Below are positions 1 to 7,732 of a stretch of DNA of 39,048 bases, piece after piece. Both the position numbers and the translations under genes were made by a program. The notes below the pieces were generated by a model. The model made no database searches. It was given only the letters and a program-made list of their open reading frames with translations, and was not told where the DNA came from. Location of the stretch: the NCBI RefSeq assembly GCF_014696435.1, contig NZ_JACJQG010000083.1:1-39048 (forward strand), in the 5' to 3' direction. The DNA comes from Calothrix anomala FACHB-343 (GTDB lineage Bacteria; Cyanobacteriota; Cyanobacteriia; Cyanobacteriales; Nostocaceae). The stretch's first letter is position 1, and each line of letters begins with the position of its first letter.

Positions 1-214
1 TCAAACTATAATATTTTCAAGGTTCGGTGTCCCTGACAACGCCGCTTTTTGCGCTCCGCTCTCAGGCACTTATCCAATATATCTACCCATACCGGGTTTG
101 TCAACATGTTTGGCAAAAATATTTTTGACTTGGTTTTGTCCTCTTCTCATCCTTGCCCTGTAAGGCTTTTACGCTATAGTATCCGGAGGAAGTTGAGAAG
201 GAAGTCATAAAGTT
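1..214. other. Leader region before nadC, no gene seen
   Basis: No open reading frame of note and no RNA gene could be recognised here. A purine-rich AAGGAAG lies at about 199-205, close enough to the GTG at 215 to act as its ribosome binding site. A GGAGG at about 185-189 is too far away. The upstream gene, if any, lies outside the window. Confidence 0.4.
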
Positions 215-1084
215 GTGAGCAATTTTGGTGTGTTGCCACCTTGGCTGGTTTTAGATCCATTATTAAATAATTGGTTGTTGGAGGATATTGGTCGAGGCGA
301 TCGCACAACAAACAGCCTACTAGCTAAGGATGTGACGCCAGGAACAGCTAAATGGATAGCGAAAGCTCCAGGGATTATTGCGGGGTTACCTATTGCAGCT
401 AGGGTATTTCAGCTTTTGAATGAAAAAGTTAGCTTTGCGCCGATGACAGATGAAGGTGCATGGTGTGAACCAGGAGAAGTGGTAGCAGAAATTCATGGTG
501 CGTTGGATGCGCTGTTGATGGGGGAAAGGGTGGCGCTGAATTTGGCTATGCGGTTGAGTGGGATTGCAACTCTCACTAATAAATATGTAGAACAAATTGC
601 GGATTTACCTGCGCAGTTGGTGGATACGCGCAAAACTATACCGGGGCTGAGGTTGTTGGAAAAATACGCAACGGCTGTGGGAGGGGCGATTAATCATCGT
701 ATGGGGCTGGATGATGCGGTGATGATTAAGGATAATCACATTGCGGCGGCTGGGGGAATTGGCGAAGCAATTACGCGCATCCGTTCGCAGATACCTTATC
801 CGCTCACAATAGAGGTAGAGACGGAAACTCTAGAGCAGGTGAAGGAAGCGCTAGAGTATAAAGCTGACATTATTATGTTGGATAATATGTCTTTAGATAT
901 GATGTCTGTTGCGGTGGAGTTGATTCGCCAAGAATATAGTCACATTAAAATTGAAGCTTCAGGTAATGTGACTTTGGACACGATTCGGACTGTGGCGCAA
1001 ACGGGTGTGGATTATATTTCTAGTAGCGCGCCGATTACACAGTCTAAGTGGTTGGATTTGAGTATGAAGATTCCACTTAAATAA
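215..1084 (+). CDS. nadC: Nicotinate-nucleotide pyrophosphorylase (carboxylating), quinolinate phosphoribosyltransferase
   Basis: This enzyme converts quinolinate and PRPP to nicotinate mononucleotide, CO2 and pyrophosphate, the last dedicated step of de novo NAD synthesis in the cytosol. The 289-residue length is normal for the family. The N-terminal domain carries GERVALNL with R105 and RLSGIAT; the barrel carries DTRKTIPGLR at 137-146, the INHRMGLDD block with H161 and R162, and IKDNH with K172. An acidic IEVET follows at about 200, then DIIMLDN. Together these make the assignment secure. The start is a GTG; no better in-frame ATG exists upstream. It runs in the same direction as the following ankyrin gene, 28 bp away, but there is no functional reason to link them. 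Confidence 0.95.
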   Translation: MSNFGVLPPWLVLDPLLNNWLLEDIGRGDRTTNSLLAKDVTPGTAKWIAKAPGIIAGLPIAARVFQLLNEKVSFAPMTDEGAWCEPGEVVAEIHGALDALLMGERVALNLAMRLSGIATLTNKYVEQIADLPAQLVDTRKTIPGLRLLEKYATAVGGAINHRMGLDDAVMIKDNHIAAAGGIGEAITRIRSQIPYPLTIEVETETLEQVKEALEYKADIIMLDNMSLDMMSVAVELIRQEYSHIKIEASGNVTLDTIRTVAQTGVDYISSSAPITQSKWLDLSMKIPLK

Positions 1085-1112
1085 ACAACAATAGTCGCAT
1101 TTGCTTAAGATT

Positions 1113-2438
1113 ATGGCGTTTGTGGATAAAATCACAACTGAACAACAATCTTTAATGCCAATTTACCGCGACAAGTGGCATGACATAGCATTTTCGACGA
1201 ATAGAATTAACCCTCAAGAGGCTATGGAAGCAGTTCAATCTGTCTATGAATTGCTAAAACTACCAACCCCAGAGATTCAATTATTTGATAGTTTATATGC
1301 AGCAGCGATAGCAGCAAAACCACTATATAAACGTCCTTATTTCACTGAAGATGGTTCAGCACATGCAACCAAATTAATAGGGAAGCTGCACGATAAATTG
1401 TATATTAATAACGAAAATGCTATTGGTCATTGGGATGAATTTATTAATTCTCAATTGCGCGTGGATGGAAATTCGGAATTAGACAGGCAGTTATCAGAAA
1501 GTTTAAAGGATTACTTTTTAGAAGGTAAATCGCAATCATTTTCATCTAGCTATGACTTTTATTGGTTTGTGCCACTCCACTCGTATGCTTGTAAAGGTGG
1601 ATTATTCGATTTTCATTTTTCTGTGGTAAATCATAGGCTATTTCAGCCTTATGATGAATTTGCTTGGAAAGTATTTCAAAAACTGGTTAAATCTTGTGCT
1701 TGGATTATTCCTTTTGAGAAAATTTGTTTAGTTTGCGATCGCCCGACTCAGTTCTTGTTTAATTCAGAAAATATACTTCATGCAGAAGGAGAAGCGGCGG
1801 TTAAATTTATTGATGGTAATGGGCTTTATTCTTACCACGGTGTAACGCTGCCAATAGAATATGAACAAATGCAACCTCATCAATGGCAACCATTGTGGTT
1901 ATCAGAAGAAACTGATGCAGAACTAAAACAAATTCTAGTTCGAGCTATTACCAGCAAATCTGATAACTATAAAATCCGCTATTTTCAAGAAGCTTTAGAA
2001 ATGGCTGCCCGCTTGGGAAGGGTGAATATTGTTCAACAAATATTAGCAATCCAAAAGTTTGATGGACATTCTCTATCTAATACTCTTGCTCATGGAGTCT
2101 GGAGTAAAGATATCAAAATTGTAGAGGTTTTGATTGCGGCTGGTGCTTACTTAAATCTCCGCACAGATTGGGGACCACCTTTAATTGCTGCTGCTAGAAC
2201 CGGAGAAGTGAGGATTGTTCGTTACTTGGTAGAAGCAGGTGCAGATCCAAATCTCTGGATTGACTATGATGGATACATGAGTCCACTTTCAGTAGCAGTC
2301 TATGAAGGGAATCAGGAAGTTTGTGAATACCTGCTTCCTTTAATTACAGATTCGCAAGAAATTGAATATGCCGAACGAGAATTACCAAAAGCGGTTATTC
2401 GCAAACAGCGACGAGAAAATAAATCCTTAGAAAAGTAA
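1113..2438 (+). CDS. DUF6745-like domain plus ankyrin repeats protein
   Basis: This is a 441-residue cytosolic protein of unknown function. I prefer the ATG at 1113 to a TTG four codons upstream. Residues about 140-260 include a stretch with aromatic residues, 'CLVCDRPTQF', then 'HAEGEAAVKFIDG' and 'LYSYHGVTLP', which resembles the DUF6745 family (recalled from memory, so moderate certainty). Residues about 300-415 form three or four ankyrin repeats, recognisable from 'VEVLIAAGAYLNLRTDWGPP', 'VRYLVEAGADPNL' and 'SPLSVAVYEGNQEVCEYLL'. Ankyrin repeats suggest a protein-binding role. The C-terminus is short and basic. No signal peptide or membrane segment is visible. Confidence 0.75.
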   Translation: MAFVDKITTEQQSLMPIYRDKWHDIAFSTNRINPQEAMEAVQSVYELLKLPTPEIQLFDSLYAAAIAAKPLYKRPYFTEDGSAHATKLIGKLHDKLYINNENAIGHWDEFINSQLRVDGNSELDRQLSESLKDYFLEGKSQSFSSSYDFYWFVPLHSYACKGGLFDFHFSVVNHRLFQPYDEFAWKVFQKLVKSCAWIIPFEKICLVCDRPTQFLFNSENILHAEGEAAVKFIDGNGLYSYHGVTLPIEYEQMQPHQWQPLWLSEETDAELKQILVRAITSKSDNYKIRYFQEALEMAARLGRVNIVQQILAIQKFDGHSLSNTLAHGVWSKDIKIVEVLIAAGAYLNLRTDWGPPLIAAARTGEVRIVRYLVEAGADPNLWIDYDGYMSPLSVAVYEGNQEVCEYLLPLITDSQEIEYAERELPKAVIRKQRRENKSLEK

Positions 2439-2768
2439 GTAATAACAACAATAAAAAATTAAAGCTAGATACATCGGCATAAAACTTTATGCTTTTTGTT
2501 ACGAAATGATTTGCAAAATGCAAATGATATGTATGATAAGTTTGGGATTTTAAATTAGGTCAATAAATATCAATATTTAATAATTGATACCTAATAAAAA
2601 TATGAGATTTTTAGGATATTTTTGGAGTTAAAAAATATGCTAGAAAAGAGCAACAATTGCTACAAGGCGATTTTTACAAAAACTAATCTTGATTACAACT
2701 TCAAGAGACAGTTATAGGGACAATGGAGGCAGACAGAAATATTGTTGTTTTGCGCTCGGAGACGAATA
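2439..2768 (+). promoter_or_regulatory. AT-rich leader of the flavodiiron pair with two inverted repeats
   Basis: This 330-bp stretch has no gene. It contains a perfect inverted repeat ATTTGCA-AAA-TGCAAAT at 2509-2525 and a second one, TATCAAT with ATTGATA, at 2568-2589. Both sit 180-260 bp before the chosen start of the flv3B-like gene. I looked for an NtcA site of the GTA-N8-TAC type and for a TCCGGA heterocyst motif and saw neither. A regulatory role is inferred only from symmetry and position. Confidence 0.3.
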
Positions 2769-4487
2769 ATGGTAGCGATCGCAGAGAACGTTCAGCATCG
2801 GCTAACTATACAAACTGTAGAAATTGCCCCTAACACAACGGCGATTCGCTCTCTTGATTGGGATCGCGATCGCTTCGATATCGAATTCGGACTGCAAAAT
2901 GGAACGACTTACAATTCCTATCTAATTAGGGGTGAGCAAACAGTTTTAATTGATACTTCTCACCAGAAGTTTCGCGAACTGTATTTGGAAACGCTCAAAA
3001 GTCTGGTAAACCCTAAGACTATTGATTACATTATTGTCAGTCACACAGAACCAGATCATAGCGGTTTGGTGGAAGATGTGCTGCAATTGGCTCCGAGAGC
3101 GACTGTTTTAGCATCGAAAATTGCATTGCAGTTTTTAGAAGGCTTGGTTCATGATCCTTTTTCTAAGCGGATTGTCAAAAGTGGCGATCGCATAAATATT
3201 GGTAAAGGACATGAAATTGAATTCGTGAGTGCGCCAAATCTGCACTGGCCTGATACTATCTTTAGCTATGACCGCAAAACCGAAGTTATCTATACCTGCG
3301 ATGCTTTCGGGATGCATTTCTGTGACGATCGCACTTTTGATGAAGATTTAGAAGCAATCGAAGCTGACTTTAGATTTTATTATGATTGCTTGATGGGGCC
3401 AAATGCCCGTTCGTTGCTGAATGCAATGAAGCGGATGAAGGATTTAGGGAACATTAAAATTATTGCCAACGGTCACGGGCCTTTACTTTATCATCATTTG
3501 GATGTTTTGACCGAGTGTTACCAAAGTTGGAGCCAAAGACAAGCTAAAGCAGAAACCACTGTAGGTTTGTTTTATGTTGCTGAATATGGCTATGGCGATA
3601 AGCTGATTCAAGTGATTGGTGAGGGAATCCAAAAAACTGGGGTGGGAATCGAAATGATCGATCTCAGTTCTGCGGAAGCCCAAGAAATTCAGGAACTTGC
3701 AGGACGGGCGGCAGGTATTATTATTGGTATGCCACCAACTACTAATGCTGCGGCTCAAGCGGGAATTAGTTCGTTGTTGGCGGTGGCTAATAGCAAGCAA
3801 CTGGTGGGATTATTTGAGTGTTACGGTGGGGATGATGAACCCATTGATACCCTGCGGCGCAAATTTATCGATTTGGGAGTGAAGGAAGCTTTTCCGGCGA
3901 TTCGGATTAAGGAAACTCCTAGTGCGTCTACATATCAGCTATGTGCAGAAGCTGGTACGGATTTGGGACAGGTGCTGATGCGCGATCGCAATATCAAGCA
4001 AATTAAGTCCCTCGACGTAAATATGGAAAAAGCGTTGGGACGGATTAGTAGTGGACTATATATTGTCACTACGAAAAAAGGTAATGTGAGTGGTGCGATG
4101 CTGGCTTCTTGGGTAAGTCAAGCAAGTTTGCAACCTTTAGGATTTACCATTGCTGTAGCTAAGGATCGCGCGATTGATTCTTTGATGCAAGTAGGCGATC
4201 GCTTTGTGCTGAATGTTTTAGAAGAAGGGAATTATCAGGAATTGAAGAAGCAGTTTCTCAAGCGCTTACCTCCTGGTGCTGACAGATTTGCTGGTGTAAA
4301 AACGCAAACAGCAAAGAATGGTTCCCCAATTCTGACAGATGCGTTGGCTTATATGGAATGTGAGGTACAAAGCAGCATTGAATGTAGCGACCACTGGATT
4401 TTATATTGCACTGTCGAAGAAGGTCGTGTATCTAAATCTGATGGATTGACAGCTGTTCGTCATCGCAAGGTGGGTAACTACTACTAA
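2769..4487 (+). CDS. flv3B: Flavodiiron protein, Flv3 type (probably Flv3B)
   Basis: A 572-residue A-type cyanobacterial flavodiiron protein that reduces O2 to water with electrons from the photosynthetic or reduced-ferredoxin/NADPH pool. Domain order is metallo-beta-lactamase-like (about 25-260), flavodoxin-like (about 265-410) and a C-terminal flavin reductase-like domain (about 425-572). All diiron ligands are present: H92, E94, D96 and H97 in SHTEPDH, H159 in NLHWPD, D178 in CDAFG and H236 in GHGPL. This full set is the mark of Flv3/Flv4 rather than Flv1/Flv2. The ATG at 2769 is preferred over a TTG nine codons upstream because family homology begins here. It is followed by an Flv1-type gene in the same direction, matching the flv3B-flv1B order that is heterocyst-specific in Anabaena; flv4-flv2 operons normally have a small gene between them, absent here. 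The B assignment is inferred from context. Confidence 0.85.
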   Translation: MVAIAENVQHRLTIQTVEIAPNTTAIRSLDWDRDRFDIEFGLQNGTTYNSYLIRGEQTVLIDTSHQKFRELYLETLKSLVNPKTIDYIIVSHTEPDHSGLVEDVLQLAPRATVLASKIALQFLEGLVHDPFSKRIVKSGDRINIGKGHEIEFVSAPNLHWPDTIFSYDRKTEVIYTCDAFGMHFCDDRTFDEDLEAIEADFRFYYDCLMGPNARSLLNAMKRMKDLGNIKIIANGHGPLLYHHLDVLTECYQSWSQRQAKAETTVGLFYVAEYGYGDKLIQVIGEGIQKTGVGIEMIDLSSAEAQEIQELAGRAAGIIIGMPPTTNAAAQAGISSLLAVANSKQLVGLFECYGGDDEPIDTLRRKFIDLGVKEAFPAIRIKETPSASTYQLCAEAGTDLGQVLMRDRNIKQIKSLDVNMEKALGRISSGLYIVTTKKGNVSGAMLASWVSQASLQPLGFTIAVAKDRAIDSLMQVGDRFVLNVLEEGNYQELKKQFLKRLPPGADRFAGVKTQTAKNGSPILTDALAYMECEVQSSIECSDHWILYCTVEEGRVSKSDGLTAVRHRKVGNYY

Positions 4488-4515
4488 AGCTGATACCAAT
4501 TTTGTATCTATCATC

Positions 4516-4700
4516 TCTTCACTCTGTGTCCTCTGCGTCTCTGTGGTTTTAATATTTTTTGAACCGCAGAGTACGCAGCGAAAAGTCTGATCGCCGGAAG
4601 CCGGCGATGGCTTCTCCCAAGGGGAGACGCTGCGCGAACGCCAACGTCTTCGACGAACAGAACTTTTCAAGACAGAGAGCGCAGAGAAGAGAAGAGATTA
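4516..4700. repeat. Dispersed hairpin repeat with a nested insertion (copy 1)
   Basis: The gap between the two flavodiiron genes holds 'CTCTGCGTCTCTGTGG' followed by its approximate inverse, then GAAAAGTCTGA at 4580-4590 and its partner CAGAACTTTTC from 4658. The same outer halves occur at 27699-27780, where the centre is only 16 bp. Here the centre is about 67 bp and begins with a perfect hairpin, ATCGCCGG-AAG-CCGGCGAT at 4590-4608, then 'CTTCTCCCAAGGGGAGACGC'. It looks like one cyanobacterial repeat family nested inside another. Confidence 0.6.
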
Positions 4701-4859
4701 AGCTGTCCTCTCATCTGTTTTTGCTATCTCATATATGAGAAGGATTTCATTCAGCAAATGAGATTCGCAAATCCCTTCATTCATGTTTTTGAATTAGCTA
4801 AAAACTGGGTAAATAGTACCCGGTTTTTCCAAGTTTTTGATAAACATAACCGGAAATCT

Positions 4860-6572
4860 ATGAGCAATTCCAAACCCCGTGACATCCAAATTTTGCCGAT
4901 TGCGACAAATACTCAGGTTCTCAGAGCGCGTAGTTGGTCACGTTTGCGGTTTGAAATTGAATATGCGCTCTCAAGGGGAACTACTTCCAATTGCTATTTA
5001 ATTGCAGGTGATAAAACTGCGATTATTGACCCACCTGGAGAGACTTTCACAGAAATTTATTTGCCTGCATTACAGCAGACATTGAATTTAAAAAAGTTAG
5101 ATTATGTAATTTCGGGTCATTTTAATCCTAACAGAGTGGCAACTTATAAAGCTTTGTTGGAGTTAGCACCGCAAATTACTTTTGTCTGTTCGCTTCCGGG
5201 TGCTGCTAATTTACGCGCTGCTTTCCCTGATGACACTTTAAATATTTTGGTGATGCGGGGGAAAGAGACTTTAGATTTAGGTAAGGGTCATGTTTTAAAA
5301 TTCTTCCCGACTCCGAGTCCGCGCTGGCCGGAAGCGCTTTGTACTTACGACCAACAAACGCAAATTCTCTATACAGATAAGCTATTTGGCTCTCATATCT
5401 GTGGGGATGAGGTGTTTGATGACAATTGGGAAAGCTTCAAGGAAGACCAGCGATATTATTACAACTGTTTGATGGCTCCTAATGCATTGCATGTAGAAGC
5501 AGCTTTGGAGAAAATCTCGGATTTGCAGGTGAGAATGTATGGGGTTGGTCACGGGCCTTTGGTGCGTAGCAGTTTAATTGAACTGACCAAATCCTATGGC
5601 GAATGGAGCCACGCCCAAAGAACTAGAGAAATCTCTGTCGCGCTGCTGTATGCTTCTGCCTATGGCAATACGGCAACTTTAGCACAGGCGATCGCACTAG
5701 GATTAACTAAAGGCGGAGTGGCGGTTAAATCGATTAACTGCGAATTTGCGGAACCGGATGAAATTCGTACTACTTTACAAGAGTGTGATGCATTTATTAT
5801 TGGTTCCCCGACAATTGGGGGTCATGCACCTACCCCTATTCATACCGCTTTAGGTATTGTTCTCAGCGATGGCGATAACAATAAATTAGCGGGTGTATTT
5901 GGTTCCTATGGTTGGAGCGGTGAAGCCTTTGATTTAATTGAAGGTAAACTGCAGGATGCTGGTTATAAATTTGGTTTTGATACCCTCAAGGTGAAGTTTA
6001 AGCCGGATGATGTAACTCTGAAATACTGTGAAGAACTCGGTACAGATTTTGCCCAAACTATCAAAAAGGCGAAAAAAGTGCGCGTACCCCAACAAGCTGC
6101 GACTCCTTTAGAACAAGCTGTAGGGCGAATCGTTGGTTCTGTTTGCGTGATTGCGGCGAAGCAAGGAGAAGTTTCTACAGGAATGTTAGGTGCTTGGGTA
6201 TCTCAAGCTACCTTTAACCCACCGGGAATTACCGTGGCGATCGCTAAAGAAAGAGCGATTGAATCTTTGATGTATCCTGGTGGTAAATTTACTCTCAATG
6301 TTTTAGAAGAAGGTAATCATCTGGAATACATGAAGCATTTCCGCAAATCCTTTGCGCCTGGGGAAGATAGATTTGCTAACTTTAGTACGGCAATTGCGGA
6401 TAATGGTTGTGTTGTGTTGACAGATGCGATCGCTTATTTGGAATGTTCAGTTAGTCAGCGTCTAGAATGTGGCGATCATTGGGTAGTTTATGCGACTGTA
6501 GATAACGGTAAATTACTCAAGCCTCATGCGGTAACTGCTATTAACCACCGCAAAACAGGTTCTCATTATTAA
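4860..6572 (+). CDS. flv1B: Flavodiiron protein, Flv1 type (probably Flv1B), degenerate iron site
   Basis: A 570-residue partner of the preceding gene with the same three domains (metallo-beta-lactamase-like, flavodoxin-like from about 260, flavin reductase-like from about 420). The iron site is mostly lost: the canonical H-E-D-H becomes H87-N89-N91-R92, the next histidine is R155 (SPRWPE), the bridging aspartate is K174 (TDKLFG), and only H231 in GHGPL remains. This pattern is typical of Flv1/Flv2, which work as heteromers with a ligand-complete partner. An in-frame ATG at 4758 would add 34 residues, but alignment with the Flv3-type neighbour starts near the ATG at 4860, and 570 residues matches the usual length. 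The 372-bp gap to the upstream gene contains a repeat, so the two may have separate promoters. Confidence 0.85.
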   Translation: MSNSKPRDIQILPIATNTQVLRARSWSRLRFEIEYALSRGTTSNCYLIAGDKTAIIDPPGETFTEIYLPALQQTLNLKKLDYVISGHFNPNRVATYKALLELAPQITFVCSLPGAANLRAAFPDDTLNILVMRGKETLDLGKGHVLKFFPTPSPRWPEALCTYDQQTQILYTDKLFGSHICGDEVFDDNWESFKEDQRYYYNCLMAPNALHVEAALEKISDLQVRMYGVGHGPLVRSSLIELTKSYGEWSHAQRTREISVALLYASAYGNTATLAQAIALGLTKGGVAVKSINCEFAEPDEIRTTLQECDAFIIGSPTIGGHAPTPIHTALGIVLSDGDNNKLAGVFGSYGWSGEAFDLIEGKLQDAGYKFGFDTLKVKFKPDDVTLKYCEELGTDFAQTIKKAKKVRVPQQAATPLEQAVGRIVGSVCVIAAKQGEVSTGMLGAWVSQATFNPPGITVAIAKERAIESLMYPGGKFTLNVLEEGNHLEYMKHFRKSFAPGEDRFANFSTAIADNGCVVLTDAIAYLECSVSQRLECGDHWVVYATVDNGKLLKPHAVTAINHRKTGSHY

Positions 6573-6586
6573 TTAGGATTGTTCAT

Positions 6587-6614
6587 GGTGCGTTGTTTTA
6601 TGAAACAACGCACC
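6587..6614. terminator. Perfect 12-bp-arm hairpin between convergent genes
   Basis: GGTGCGTTGTTT (6587-6598), loop TATG, AAACAACGCACC (6603-6614) form a perfect stem. It lies 14 bp after flv1B and 23 bp after the end of the convergent kinase gene, an ideal place for a bidirectional terminator. There is no clean U-tract on the plus strand, so it might instead be one of the dispersed hairpin repeats; related 'GGTGCGTTG' elements occur at 32259 and 35246. Confidence 0.6.
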
Positions 6615-6637
6615 TGACTATGAAACAATAAAAAATT

Positions 6638-7720
6638 TTAAAATAAATCTTTTAATAAAACTGTAAAAATACTACCTTGGGGATGATTTTCTTCAACAGT
6701 AATAGTACCGTGATGAGCTTCAATTGCCATTTTACAAAAAGCTAATCCTAAACCAATTTGCGAAACTTCTTGCATTAAACTGCCAACTTCATACTTTTCA
6801 AAAATGCGTTGGCGGAGTTCCTCAGGTACTCCCCGTCCGTAATCCATCACTTGAACTTTAATAATTCCTGGCTCTAAATATTCGGCTTTGAGAATAATTT
6901 GAGAATGGGATGGTGAAAATTTAATTGCATTGGAAAGCAAATTATCTAATACTCGGCGGAAGATAGCGGAATCTACTTTAATGATGCGGCTGATTTCAGG
7001 TAAATCACTTACTAAGGTGAGATGTCTTTGAGTAGCGATCGCTTCCATATCTGTCACGGCTGATAGACAAATTTGCCCTAAGTCTATTTCTGTATAGTTA
7101 AGAATCATTTTGTCTGATTCTAACTTAGCCATGAGTAATAAGTTATCAATTAACGATTGGAGTTGTTGCACAGCAATGCCAATTTGCTCTAGCTTACGCT
7201 GTTGTTTGTCTGCTGTTAGTCCCGACAGTTGGAGAATCTCGGCTGATAGCACGATACTAGCCAAAGGATTGCGTAAATCATGGACAATCATGTTTACCAT
7301 ATCTTCTCGCAGTTTTAGCAAGGCTTGCAGGTTGTCGTATTGCTGTTTAATCCGCAACATGGAATTAACTCTAGCTCTTAATTCCACACCATTGACTGGC
7401 TTACTAATAAAGTCGTCTGCGCCTGTAGCTAAACATTGAGCTAAATCTTCTTTCGTCGTTAATGCTGTCACCACAATAATTGGCACTACCCGCCATTGAG
7501 GATCGGCTTTAATCCGCCGACACACTTCCATGCCATCGAGATCGGGCATCATAATATCGAGTAAAATCACATCAGGTTGAAAACTACTGAGCCGCTCGAG
7601 AGCTTGTCTACCGCTAGGCGCGTAGTAGAGACAGTAGTTTTCTCCATCTAGCAATGTTTCAACAACATCGAAGTTATCCGGTTCATCATCTATTACCAAA
7701 ATAGTGGGTTGATTTTGCAT
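6638..7720 (-). CDS. Response regulator-histidine kinase protein (REC-HisKA-HATPase_c)
   Basis: A 360-residue cytosolic signalling protein. REC domain at residues about 6-125 with D10/D11, phosphoacceptor D55 (VILLDIMMPD) and K107. HisKA begins near 138 with the phosphorylatable H147 in MIVHDLRNPL. The HATPase domain has an N box (NLLSNAIKF), G1 box (DYGRG) and G2 box (GLGLAF). There are no membrane segments and no separate sensor domain, so it most likely receives phosphate or a signal through its REC domain. It begins 12 bp after the stop of the giant hybrid kinase on the same strand, so the two are probably co-transcribed and may form a relay. The input signal cannot be read from sequence. 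Confidence 0.9.
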   Translation of the reverse strand: MQNQPTILVIDDEPDNFDVVETLLDGENYCLYYAPSGRQALERLSSFQPDVILLDIMMPDLDGMEVCRRIKADPQWRVVPIIVVTALTTKEDLAQCLATGADDFISKPVNGVELRARVNSMLRIKQQYDNLQALLKLREDMVNMIVHDLRNPLASIVLSAEILQLSGLTADKQQRKLEQIGIAVQQLQSLIDNLLLMAKLESDKMILNYTEIDLGQICLSAVTDMEAIATQRHLTLVSDLPEISRIIKVDSAIFRRVLDNLLSNAIKFSPSHSQIILKAEYLEPGIIKVQVMDYGRGVPEELRQRIFEKYEVGSLMQEVSQIGLGLAFCKMAIEAHHGTITVEENHPQGSIFTVLLKDLF

Positions 7721-7732
7721 GAATAATTTTTT

